In this document: positions 55,765 to 63,941 of the stretch, piece after piece
Numbering within the stretch: the first letter of the stretch is position 1
How the letters are laid out: each line of letters starts with the position of its first letter
NCBI GenBank assembly: GCA_036924835.1
Contig: JBAGRR010000001.1
Coordinates: 3,735,001 to 3,799,000 of the forward strand
Direction: 5' to 3'
Source of the DNA: Nitrobacteraceae bacterium AZCC 1564
GTDB taxonomy: Bacteria > Pseudomonadota > Alphaproteobacteria > Rhizobiales > Xanthobacteraceae
Length of the DNA stretch: 64,000 nucleotides
Notes under the pieces: model-generated
What the model was told of the DNA's origin: nothing
Databases searched by the model: none
Seen by the model: only the letters and a program-made list of their open reading frames with translations
Position numbers and translations under genes: made by a program

Positions 55765-58124
55765 GGTTTTCCCTCCTCGTCCTTTGCGTCTCCGGCTCGC
55801 CCGGCCTTGCCGATTGTCCCGCCATTCCCCAGTTCGATGCGTCCGATCACTGGATTGATCGTGTTCCCGTCGAGAAAGATCGCCGCGAACAACGTATAGA
55901 GGGGGGACTGAAGCGTGGTCGGCAGAGATGCCGCAAAGCGATTGTCCGGTTGCCGCACTAGGCTTCCGGAGGCAGCTACCCGGCCGTCGTGGCCAATGAC
56001 GATGTAGTGCGATTCTGGTCGAATGGGCCGCAGTGTGGCGCGCAGCGTGTCTCGCTGCAGCGGCGCGCGAACGAGGCGATAGTCGCGTTGCTGCTTGACC
56101 GTGAATTCCGCGTCGGCGCTGACCAGCAAGAGATCGCCTGCGCGCTCTATCGCGTTGATGAGCGCGCGTGCCGGATAGGCGAAGCGGTCGAATGTGCCGA
56201 GACCGACGGGATAAGTGAATTCCCGCACCACTTCGAAAACGAACGCTTCTGGCGACCAGGTCTTTAGCCGGTAGGGTCCGTTGGTCACCAGCAAATGGCC
56301 GTTGGCTTCAAGGAACTTGTCGAGACGCTGCCAACGAGCCTTCGCCGTCTCCGGGCCGACCAGCAATTCAAGCGCTGGCGGCCGGTAGCCAGTTTGCGCA
56401 AATTCCTCGATCAGCAGGCGGAATGCCTTCAATTGCGCTGGATCGCGGACGAGATCGAGCCACGGCAGGTGGCGCCGCTCAGCTTCACCGCGCGAGAAGG
56501 CTGCGATGCCGCGCACGGCCGCCGCCTCCATCAGCGCAAGCACGTGCCAGGGTACCGAACTCCAGGGGGGAGCGATGAGGGCATTTTCCTGTTCGTCGAC
56601 AGTGAGGTTGTTGAGATAAACCTCGATAATCGGGCTGCGATAGGTGAAGGTCTGATCGGCGATCGACCGCGAGGTTTCCTCCACCCGGAGGAGCTTCACG
56701 CCGCGCAGCCGCTCGCGTATCAGCCGCGTCGCGGCGGCGACTTCCGGATCGTGGGGCGCCGCATTCTGGCCGTCGGCGCCCCAGTGGAATGCCAGCGCAT
56801 ACGGATAAAGTAGATCGGCTGCCTCCATCACTGAACCGTCGCTGAAATTCGAGGCTGAAAGGCGATACAGCACTGTGGCCATCGCGCCGTGGCCCGGCCC
56901 CACCGGGCCCAGCCTGCCGGTTATGGCCTGCGGCATCAGCGCATCATCGGGAATGCGAACCGTCCGCCGGGTGCCGGATTCGTCCGCGGTGCGGATTTCG
57001 GCGCGGTTCTGGACCCATCGGCTATTGTACGGAATGGGCAGGAAGGCATTGTCGCCGACGGTTGACCACACTAGACGACCGGCCGCATCGGTGAACCCGG
57101 CGATCGGATTCCAGGCCGCGGTCGGGCGCGGTTCGATCCCAAGGCGCAGCGAGCCATTCCAGAGGAAATCCTTAAGCTTGACAGTCCTTAGGAAGACGGC
57201 GGTATTCAAACCGAACTGCGCATCCACGGCCATATTTTCAATGCCGTTGGAAAAGTCGTCAGTATAGAATTCCTGCCGCAGCCGGTAACCGACCACTGCG
57301 CGCTCGCAACTGCCGAGCAATACTGCCAGCAGCTCGCGCTCGAGGTTGAGCTGTTCAGTGCGATCCTTGAACTCGTTATGGGTGAGGCGTTCATAGAACT
57401 CGTCCGCCTGCTCTCGGTCGCTCGCCTGGCTGATGACCGGGCGAAGCAGCTGGTAGGCCTGGAACCATCCTTCTTTCGTCCAGGGTGGCGCCGGCAAATC
57501 ATTGAAGCCGATGCCAGCTTCAGTCAGCAATGCGTTCACCGAAGTCTCATCGAGACTTACATCCCAGTCGGTTGGCTGAAAGCGGACTTGCGGCGAGAGC
57601 AGGGACACATCCGCGCCGGGGCGAAACGTCAGCGCCGTCGCACCGGTTGGCGTGCGCGGAGCCTTGCCTTGAGACACCCGATCGGCGTGGCCGAGATAAT
57701 CGGCGTGATAGGGCGTAATAGGATACAGATGCATAACGACGTCAGGTGGCGCGACCAGGGCTGCAGCGGCCTGTTCGATGGCGTGGCAGCGTGCCTCCCG
57801 GCCCTGAAGCCGCGATGATTGCGGATTGACGCTGACGGTGATCAGCGACTTGAGCGACTCGACCGACTTTAGATGTTCGGGGATCTGGCCGGAAAAGCGC
57901 GGTGCGGTGCCCACATAAACGTGCAGCGGATCAGTCTTGTTGAAGAACTCGCGAACCGCCTCGTCCGGATCGAGCGGCTCGATACGGATTTCATGCGGGT
58001 AGAACGAAGGAAAATAAGATAGCTCGTGGTCCGCCTGCGCGATAGACGTAATAACAACCGCGCACGTCAGCCCCACAACCAAGCCGCCTATTCGCGCCCG
58101 ACGCGAAGCTGCGCGCACAGACAT
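55761..58124 (-). CDS. Two-module periplasmic hybrid protein of the LIV-type cluster
   Basis: 787 residues with an N-terminal signal (GLVVGLTCAVVITSIAQA). N-half, about 32-380: homologous over its length to the separate 380-residue protein at 51177; contains HELSYFPSFYPHEIRI, Cys113 and Cys273 (both conserved), YPITPYHADYLGHAD at 134-148 and FLRTVKLKDFLWNGSLRLGI. C-half, about 385-787: homologous to the C-terminal module of the membrane fusion at 48133 (GRLGPVGPG, FSDGSVMEAADLLYPYALAF, TNGPYRLKTWSPEAFVFE), and resembling a degenerate family-5 solute-binding protein. Its stop overlaps the livH start (ATGA), tying it to the transporter. No characterised homologue known to me; ligand capture is a guess. 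Confidence 0.78.
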   Translation of the reverse strand: MSVRAASRRARIGGLVVGLTCAVVITSIAQADHELSYFPSFYPHEIRIEPLDPDEAVREFFNKTDPLHVYVGTAPRFSGQIPEHLKSVESLKSLITVSVNPQSSRLQGREARCHAIEQAAAALVAPPDVVMHLYPITPYHADYLGHADRVSQGKAPRTPTGATALTFRPGADVSLLSPQVRFQPTDWDVSLDETSVNALLTEAGIGFNDLPAPPWTKEGWFQAYQLLRPVISQASDREQADEFYERLTHNEFKDRTEQLNLERELLAVLLGSCERAVVGYRLRQEFYTDDFSNGIENMAVDAQFGLNTAVFLRTVKLKDFLWNGSLRLGIEPRPTAAWNPIAGFTDAAGRLVWSTVGDNAFLPIPYNSRWVQNRAEIRTADESGTRRTVRIPDDALMPQAITGRLGPVGPGHGAMATVLYRLSASNFSDGSVMEAADLLYPYALAFHWGADGQNAAPHDPEVAAATRLIRERLRGVKLLRVEETSRSIADQTFTYRSPIIEVYLNNLTVDEQENALIAPPWSSVPWHVLALMEAAAVRGIAAFSRGEAERRHLPWLDLVRDPAQLKAFRLLIEEFAQTGYRPPALELLVGPETAKARWQRLDKFLEANGHLLVTNGPYRLKTWSPEAFVFEVVREFTYPVGLGTFDRFAYPARALINAIERAGDLLLVSADAEFTVKQQRDYRLVRAPLQRDTLRATLRPIRPESHYIVIGHDGRVAASGSLVRQPDNRFAASLPTTLQSPLYTLFAAIFLDGNTINPVIGRIELGNGGTIGKAGRAGDAKDEEGKP

Positions 58125-58255
58125 CTTCCGCTCCAGCGCCTGCAGGATATCCCTGCGGCCGAATAACGCGGATGTGGAGTTGCGGCCGCTCGATCAAGAC
58201 CACATCCCGATGGCCATACCTTCAGCAAGAGGCATGGCCGTCTTGATTGCTGCGT

Positions 58256-59638
58256 TCAGGCGACCTGCGGCCAAGTCTCCTTAATCCAATTAAAGGTGGC
58301 CGTCGGATCGTTGTGACCCTTACCGGGCTTCGGCCAGTGCGGAGGTGCCGTGATATTGCGGATCGGAATGGTGACCATCCGATTCGGATCCAGGATTGGG
58401 AACGGGTATTCGGCCACGTTCTTGCTGAAGCCTGTCACCGCGTCCTTGTAGCCCTGGTGATTGTCCGGACGGATGTAGAGATCACCGGCCGCCGTCTCGA
58501 AATACATGCCTTCAAGCTGGCTGATAACCGCCTCTTCGTCCGGCCAGCCACCTGTAAGCCTGTTCGCCTTCTCGACAGCCGTCTTGTACATATAGAGCGT
58601 GTGATACGCACCATCCGACTGGAAGTTCGGATACTCGTTCCAGCGCTTATAGTACTTGTCGACGAATCTCTTGTTGGCTGGCCAACGATTTCCCGGCGGG
58701 AAGGTGAAGTAATAGTTCGCGTGCACGCCCGCGATCACGCCTTCCGGGTGATCCTTGCCGATTGCATGCGGCGCAACGCCAAAAGCAATCGTGCTCGCAA
58801 ACTTCGCGCTGTTGAACATGCCGTAACGCAAGGCCTGCTTGTACATCGCCACGTAGTCGCCGCCCCAGACCGAAGAAACGATTAGGTCAGGATTTGACGA
58901 CATCGCCTTGGTGATGTGAGCGGTGAAGTCGGTGGTGCCGAGCTTCGGCCAGCCTTCCGAGACGACCTGGGTACCGGGCACAAGCTTGCTGAACGCGAGA
59001 CTGAAATGATCGAAGGCATTGCGGCCATAGCTGTAGTCCGGGTGAATGTGCGCGATCCGTTTTGCTTCAGGCCAGGCCTCCGCCGCCGCCACCGCGCAAG
59101 TGACGCCGTCCGCTGACTGGATGTTGGTAATGCGGAACGCGAATTTCGGATTCGGCACCGCCTTGTCCCACAGAAAATCGGTGCAGCCGTCGACAAAAAT
59201 CGTCAGCACCCCAAGCTCCTCAGCGACCGGGCCGAGCGCCGGCGTGTTGCCGCTCGATATGACACCGGTGAACAGGTCGATCTTTTCGGAGAGCTTCATG
59301 CGGCGAAGCTCTTTCACGTTGGCGTCTGTGCCGGCTGCCTCGTCGGCGGTGATCGTCTCGATCTTACGCTTGCCAAGAATGCCGCCCTGCGCGTTGATTT
59401 CCTCCGCCGCGAGGATGTGGCCCTTGAGTGAAGGCTCGCCGAGCACCGCTGCGGGGCCGGTCAAGAACGTCATGTGACCGAGTCTGAGTGGTGTATCGGG
59501 AATTTTTCCTTTCGGCGCTGCCGGAGTTTGCGCCGATGCGGGAGTAATGGCCGGCATCGCGGTTGCTGCCGCGGCAGCGCCGACCGTCACGCCGAGGTTA
59601 TTGAGGAAGCTTCTGCGGTCTACGTTTCTCTGCTCCAT
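58256..59638 (-). CDS. livK: LIV-type ABC substrate-binding protein (LivK/AmiC-like)
   Basis: Periplasmic binding protein, type 1 fold, 460 residues. The N-terminus carries a twin-arginine signal (DRRSFLNNLGVTVGAAAAAT), unusual because most LivK proteins use Sec, and suggests folding or cofactor loading in the cytoplasm. Body motifs: LGHMTFLTGPAAVLGEPSLK, AEEINAQGGILGKRK, VISSGNTPALGPVAEELGV, and HPDYSYGRNAF. First gene of the leftward cluster and 131 bp from the hybrid gene. The ligand cannot be read; relatives bind amides, urea, amino acids or aromatic acids. Confidence 0.9.
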   Translation of the reverse strand: MEQRNVDRRSFLNNLGVTVGAAAAATAMPAITPASAQTPAAPKGKIPDTPLRLGHMTFLTGPAAVLGEPSLKGHILAAEEINAQGGILGKRKIETITADEAAGTDANVKELRRMKLSEKIDLFTGVISSGNTPALGPVAEELGVLTIFVDGCTDFLWDKAVPNPKFAFRITNIQSADGVTCAVAAAEAWPEAKRIAHIHPDYSYGRNAFDHFSLAFSKLVPGTQVVSEGWPKLGTTDFTAHITKAMSSNPDLIVSSVWGGDYVAMYKQALRYGMFNSAKFASTIAFGVAPHAIGKDHPEGVIAGVHANYYFTFPPGNRWPANKRFVDKYYKRWNEYPNFQSDGAYHTLYMYKTAVEKANRLTGGWPDEEAVISQLEGMYFETAAGDLYIRPDNHQGYKDAVTGFSKNVAEYPFPILDPNRMVTIPIRNITAPPHWPKPGKGHNDPTATFNWIKETWPQVA

Positions 59639-60257
59639 GATTTATCCTCCCTTGTCGAGGACATCGATGATCTCGTCACGTTCAAGCTCCTAATTGGGGC
59701 CTCATTGCTACATTTTAGACCATTGCATCGCGCCGAACCACAGCTCTGTGATGTAGCTTTGACGTCCTGGCACCAGCGACGGCCTCTCCAGCCGCGGCCG
59801 ATCATCGCAGCCGCATGCCAGGCCGTGCTGGGCCATCGATCCTCGTCAGCGGCGTTACGCCCTTCGCCGCATTAGAGCAGTGCTCTCGCACCGACCGTCC
59901 CGGCCTCGCGCCCTTTAACGATCAGCGCTATCCTTGCTCTGACGGTGCTTTCAGAGGCTCGGCCCGGTGGCGGCTCCCCGGGGTGCAAGACATCAGCCGC
60001 GCAGCCTTCGTTGGTGATCAAATGATGCATGGAGGCCAAAAGGGTTTCGGCATGACCAAGCACGGCCGATCGGGGCACGCGGCGCGATCGCCGCGCTTCC
60101 GTTTCCTACAGAAGCTCGAAGCGCAGAAGAACGACCGCAAGGACCGCTCTCGGATCAAGGACCCGAAACAGTCCGTCGACGAGTTATTTCATCCCCGGAA
60201 GCCAACACCCACCTGACGAACTATCCTTGGATGGAGCTCCAGGGTAGGCATATGCGC
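59639..60257. other. Promoter-side gap of the LIV-type cluster with a doubtful small gene
   Basis: About 620 bp upstream of livK. The promoter for the nine-gene cluster is expected at the left end. No other gene is clear apart from the possible small frame at 60052-60216; longer open frames on the plus strand look like chance. Confidence 0.35.
60052..60216 (+). CDS. Possible 54-residue basic protein
   Basis: Frame from the ATG at 60052 (MTKHGRSGHAARSPRFRFLQ) to TGA at 60216, rich in Lys/Arg/Asp with an ordered helical middle (KLEAQKNDRKDRSRIKDP) and a Pro-rich end. In-frame ATGs at 60022 and 60025 are alternatives. The composition looks non-random, but there is no family match I can name and the ribosome site is weak. 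Confidence 0.35.
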   Translation: MTKHGRSGHAARSPRFRFLQKLEAQKNDRKDRSRIKDPKQSVDELFHPRKPTPT

Positions 60258-60488
60258 TTACGCCCGTGGCATCGAGCCGGCCGATCGTACAAAGCAGGCT
60301 GCAATAAACTGAGCGAAGATCTCAAAGGAGCCGACGATGTTGTTTGGGTTGTCGCTCGTATCGAAGAGGTTTTCAGCATTGTAGGACATGATGGTGACAA
60401 CGCGCGGCGACTTCGCGTCTGCAGCACCTGAGCCGATATTTGCAATGACTATTAACGTTGCGCAGACCAAGCGACGCGGCGTTCTCAT
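60258..60488 (-). pseudogene. N-terminal fragment of an endonuclease/exonuclease/phosphatase protein
   Basis: 76 residues: a signal peptide (LVCATLIVIANIGSGAADA) followed by VVTIMSYNAENLFDTSDNP, the diagnostic first strand of EEP-fold nucleases (catalytic Asn and Glu of the N-x-E-N-L-F motif). The rest of the roughly 300-residue enzyme is missing; the sequence loses similarity after about residue 55. A truncated relic of a secreted nuclease or phosphatase. Confidence 0.68.
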
Positions 60489-60651
60489 CAGAAACCCCCT
60501 GCATCAGCAGCGGATGCTACCACTGGATGTTTTTAGTGCGAAATGCAATTCAGGAGAGGTTTAAGTGATAAATTGCCGCACGGGACCTTGCCGGGAAGGT
60601 CACCTTGACTGACATTTGTTGCCGCTTGGCGAACGCGCTGCACGCTGAAAA

Positions 60652-61593
60652 TTGACCGCGCGTTTCTTGGATATTGATCGTCTTACGGGCCGAGGGATGA
60701 TGTTACCTGATGCTTCATTTAGCGAGATAGTTGCTGCTCTTGAAGGGCACCCCGACTACCGGGTTCTTCGGCGCCTCAAGTATCGGGACAACTTCATAGA
60801 CGCCGCGGACCAACCGACAAGGACGGGAATCGTCCTCGACGTCGAAACCACAGGACTAGACACGTCATCTGACGAAGTGGTGGAGCTCGGCATGGTAAAG
60901 TTCACTTACCTTCCGAGCGGCGAAATTGTGCGTGTCGTTGACACGTTCAGTTCGCTGAATGAGCCGACCAAGCCGATTCCACCTGAAGCAACGAAATTAC
61001 ATGGCATCACCGACGAAATGGTCGCTGGTCAAAAGATCGACAGCGAGGCGGTTAATCGATTTGCGTCTGACGCTGTGGTCGTGATCGCGCATAACGCAGC
61101 TTTCGATCGACGGTTTGTTGAGAGGTATTGGCACACATTCGTCGATAAGGCTTGGGCGTGTTCGGTGAATAACATCGATTGGCGGCAGCACGGCTTCGAG
61201 GGTTCTCGGCTCGGGTATCTTCTGGCGGGCGTCGGGATGTTCCACCAAGCCCACCGCGCGGTAGATGATTGCCGGGCGCTTCTTGAGATTTTGGCCATTG
61301 GCTTGCCGTCTATCGAGCGAACAGCGTTATCGTTGCTGCTTGAGAACGCGCGCAAGAGAACTGTTCGGATATGGGCAGAGCATTCTCCCTTCGATCTTAA
61401 AGACGAACTGAAGAAGCGGGGCTATCGCTGGAGTTCTGGCGACGATGGCCGTCCGAAGGCGTGGTACGTCGACATTGATGAGACCTTGGGAGCGGACGAG
61501 ATTCGCTTCCTGTGTGAACATATCTATAGACGTGACGTAGACCTCCTTACTCAAGTCCTGACTGCCTTCGAGCGGTATTCCGTGCGCGCGTGA
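60652..61593 (+). CDS. DEDDh 3'-5' exonuclease (DnaQ-like)
   Basis: 313 residues with a TTG start at 60652; an ATG at 60697 (MMLPDASFSE) is an alternative. DEDDh motifs: ExoI VLDVETTGLDTS (D-x-E), ExoII VVIAHNAAFDRRFVERYW (Asp), ExoIII HQAHRAVDDCRALL (His and Asp). A C-terminal ~90-residue extension (WAEHSPFDLKDELKKRGYRW, DIDETLGADEIRFLCEHIY) is characteristic of a stand-alone DnaQ-related group. It sits 52 bp upstream of the SRAP gene on the same strand. A damaged copy of this pair lies at 34192. A role in DNA repair or end trimming is likely from the fold and partner. Confidence 0.88.
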   Translation: MTARFLDIDRLTGRGMMLPDASFSEIVAALEGHPDYRVLRRLKYRDNFIDAADQPTRTGIVLDVETTGLDTSSDEVVELGMVKFTYLPSGEIVRVVDTFSSLNEPTKPIPPEATKLHGITDEMVAGQKIDSEAVNRFASDAVVVIAHNAAFDRRFVERYWHTFVDKAWACSVNNIDWRQHGFEGSRLGYLLAGVGMFHQAHRAVDDCRALLEILAIGLPSIERTALSLLLENARKRTVRIWAEHSPFDLKDELKKRGYRWSSGDDGRPKAWYVDIDETLGADEIRFLCEHIYRRDVDLLTQVLTAFERYSVRA

Positions 61594-61645
61594 TATCGAA
61601 TTCGAGGCTCTTTAGGTTTAGGCAACGAGGCATATATTCGTTGCT

Positions 61646-62236
61646 ATGTGTAACGACTACGAGCAGCACATCCGTTGGAAGCAGTATTGCGACATGATGC
61701 AGGCCCTGGAGCTTGGCATCCCAACGCAGCAAACCGAGCTCGACTTGCCAATGGCCAATGATATCAAGATCAACGACCAGGGCCCCGTCATGCGGGCCGC
61801 CGGCAACGGCATTGAGCTCGTTCCGATGAACTTCAGCTTCCCACCCTCCAGTCCGCGCGCTGGGCCCGTCTTCAATTTTCGGAGCGAGGGGAGAAATTTT
61901 GAGAAGTCCAACCGTTGCCTGATTCCGGCGTCCGCATTCTTCGAATTCACGGGCAGGAAATATCCCAAAGCCAAGCATCGATTCACGCTAAATGGAGGAC
62001 CTTTCCTGGCGATCGCCGGAATTTGGCGTGAGGGCAAGAACGGAGCGCCAGCTTTCACTATGCTGACGACTGAGCCAAGTCCGGACGTCGAACCCTATCA
62101 CAATAGGCAGGTCGTAGTGTTGAAGCCCGAAGATTGGGCGCACTGGCTTTATTTGACCAAACCGCAAGCTGAACTGCTGCGGCCACTCCCTGAGGGATCG
62201 TTGGAGGCGGAGACGGTTCGTGAAGGCAGCGATTGA
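61646..62236 (+). CDS. SRAP / HMCES-YedK family abasic-site protein
   Basis: 196 residues. Covalently caps abasic sites in single-stranded DNA. Catalytic residues are in place: Cys2 (MCNDYEQ), Asn77 in FNFRSE, Glu100 in IPASAFFEF, and the His at 152 in PYHNRQVVVL. Cys2 becomes the N-terminal nucleophile after Met removal, which fixes the start. It is probably cotranscribed with the upstream exonuclease. The typical length is about 220, so this is a slightly short member. Confidence 0.92.
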   Translation: MCNDYEQHIRWKQYCDMMQALELGIPTQQTELDLPMANDIKINDQGPVMRAAGNGIELVPMNFSFPPSSPRAGPVFNFRSEGRNFEKSNRCLIPASAFFEFTGRKYPKAKHRFTLNGGPFLAIAGIWREGKNGAPAFTMLTTEPSPDVEPYHNRQVVVLKPEDWAHWLYLTKPQAELLRPLPEGSLEAETVREGSD

Positions 62237-62309
62237 TCGATGGTCAATGTCGCCCGAGGCAAATGAGCCAGTATTTATCGTGAGCTCTTGCAGCTGTTCC
62301 CGGCGACGT

Positions 62310-63068
62310 TTAGCGGAAATTTCTCCCGACACTCTCGGCGGCCTCGAGAGCTGCCTTGAACTTCCCGCGCTGGAGCGCCTCCCGCCCGGCCAACCCACCG
62401 AGTTCGCCATGGTGCTGAACGAGAAAGCGATAAACAGCCCAAGGCCCGCCCAACCGCTCATGCAGCCTCGCAAGCTCTGCATAAGGCTTCCCATCGGCAT
62501 CGAGTTGCCAAACCGGAAAGCGAAAGCCGCGCTTTGCGCCGTCTAGGCCAAGGACTTGGCCGCTTCGGCGTTTGGTGTTCACGGTCACGCGGGTCGTGCC
62601 GAGCATCTCAGCGAATGCATCTGCGCTCAGCATGTCTTCGCCGGCTAGGATCTCGGCAGCACGCAGGCGTCCGCGGTCGCGCGCTGCGGCCAGTGCTGCC
62701 TGCAGTTCAGTGTTCATCGCCGTAGTCTTGATCGGCTCGGCCGCTGGAGCCGTCTCATCGATGGGCGTCATGATCGTGCCGCCTTCGGGATTGACATCGA
62801 CACGGAAGCTGACCCGCCGGCCGGTCGTGCGGCTCTTGGCGATCGCATCCCCATAGCCTTGTAGGAGCGCCTTCATATGCTTTGGATTTTTGGTGAGAAC
62901 CTTGAACGCGGCGTCCGGGATCTTCAGCTTCGAGCCTACGGTCCCCTTCGGCGCGGGCTGATCCAGACCGATGAAAAACGCCATGGCGGTGAAGGACGGC
63001 TTCCCTGCGGTCCGGCCCCGCCGACCCGCGCCGCTGCGATCCCCTGTCTTCGACTTCGAAGCTGCCAT
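62310..63068 (-). CDS. Xre/MbcA/ParS-like DNA-binding protein with N-terminal extension
   Basis: 252 residues. Middle HTH: ILAGEDMLSADAFAEMLGTT, RVTVNTKRRSGQVLGLDGAK, the layout of MbcA-like antitoxin DNA-binding parts. C-terminal Xre/ParS-like toxin-binding segment: FRFPVWQLDADGKPYAELAR, GGPWAVYRFLVQHH, LAGREALQRGKFKAALEAAE. The N-terminal ~115 residues (AFFIGLDQPAPKGTVGSKLK, AFKVLTKNPKHMKALLQG) are extra and unrecognised. No RES-domain toxin gene is adjacent on either side, so it looks like an orphan. Identification of the C-terminal domain is by pattern, not search. Confidence 0.65.
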   Translation of the reverse strand: MAASKSKTGDRSGAGRRGRTAGKPSFTAMAFFIGLDQPAPKGTVGSKLKIPDAAFKVLTKNPKHMKALLQGYGDAIAKSRTTGRRVSFRVDVNPEGGTIMTPIDETAPAAEPIKTTAMNTELQAALAAARDRGRLRAAEILAGEDMLSADAFAEMLGTTRVTVNTKRRSGQVLGLDGAKRGFRFPVWQLDADGKPYAELARLHERLGGPWAVYRFLVQHHGELGGLAGREALQRGKFKAALEAAESVGRNFR

Positions 63069-63164
63069 GATCCAATCTCCGCCTTAGCATAATGACATGG
63101 AGCGAAAAATTCGTAAAGTTCGTAAAGACAGGCGGTGAGCCAGGATGAGGAGCGGATTGAGTCC

Positions 63165-63941
63165 CTAGACCGGAAGCTCAACGCTGTCGCCGACTCGTAA
63201 GACCCCGCCCGACAAGATCGTCACGTAGATGCCCAGATCTCCGTGCCCGTATCGCTCGAGTAATTCGAGCGGGACGCGGATATCGCGCTCGGCAGTATCA
63301 GGGTTCACTTCGGTTGCCGGGCAGCGTTTCGTGCGACGCACGCCCCGTACAACGATGTTTCCGATACGGAAGGATCGGTCCAAGAGATCAAACTCTCGCC
63401 ACGGTTCGATGCCGTCGACGAGGAGGTTTCCGCGGAAGCGCCTTGGATCTACGGGTTTCCCGAGCTTTTCTTCGAACGCGCGTACTGTCGCGAGGTTGAT
63501 GACGGAGATAGCTTCCATGAGAAGTGGAGAGTGCACGCTGATGTCTGTAAAGCGATGGTCATTGCCTTTGACGATACGGGGCTGGCCCCCAAGCTCAGCT
63601 CCGACGAAGTCATTTAGCGCCCGCTCGATCGTGTCGCGACCGCTTTTGGTCTCGATGTTGCCGGACGCGACCAGCGATCCGTCGCGGGAGAGCGAGAGTG
63701 TCGAGGTTCGAAAGTCCAGCCGACTCTGTAGCGCGGCCAATCGAGCGAACCGGGCGAGGACCGCAAACTTGGTCTTGGGCAGGGGACGAGGGTTGCTTTC
63801 GTCGAATTCAGTATCCGCAAGCGCGAGCGCGTACTCTCGGTCTTGGGGTATACCGCGGCCTGCAACGAGTTTGATTTCATCGAGGTCTTCTGACGATAAC
63901 CCCTTTACAGGGAAACGACGGATTCCTTCAAGCCTTGCCAT
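63165..63941 (-). CDS. MOSC-domain protein
   Basis: 258 residues. MOSC N-terminal β-barrel (LEGIRRFPVKGLSSEDLDEI, GIPQDREYALAL) followed by the MOSC domain (RFRGNLLVDGIEPWREFDLL, GVRRTKRCPATEVNPDTAER with the conserved Cys, and GHGDLGIYVTILSGGVLRVG). Such proteins bind molybdenum cofactor or handle sulfur, related to the mARC / YcbX group. It lies 96 bp upstream of the Xre-like gene on the same strand; nothing else nearby suggests the substrate. Confidence 0.87.
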   Translation of the reverse strand: MARLEGIRRFPVKGLSSEDLDEIKLVAGRGIPQDREYALALADTEFDESNPRPLPKTKFAVLARFARLAALQSRLDFRTSTLSLSRDGSLVASGNIETKSGRDTIERALNDFVGAELGGQPRIVKGNDHRFTDISVHSPLLMEAISVINLATVRAFEEKLGKPVDPRRFRGNLLVDGIEPWREFDLLDRSFRIGNIVVRGVRRTKRCPATEVNPDTAERDIRVPLELLERYGHGDLGIYVTILSGGVLRVGDSVELPV

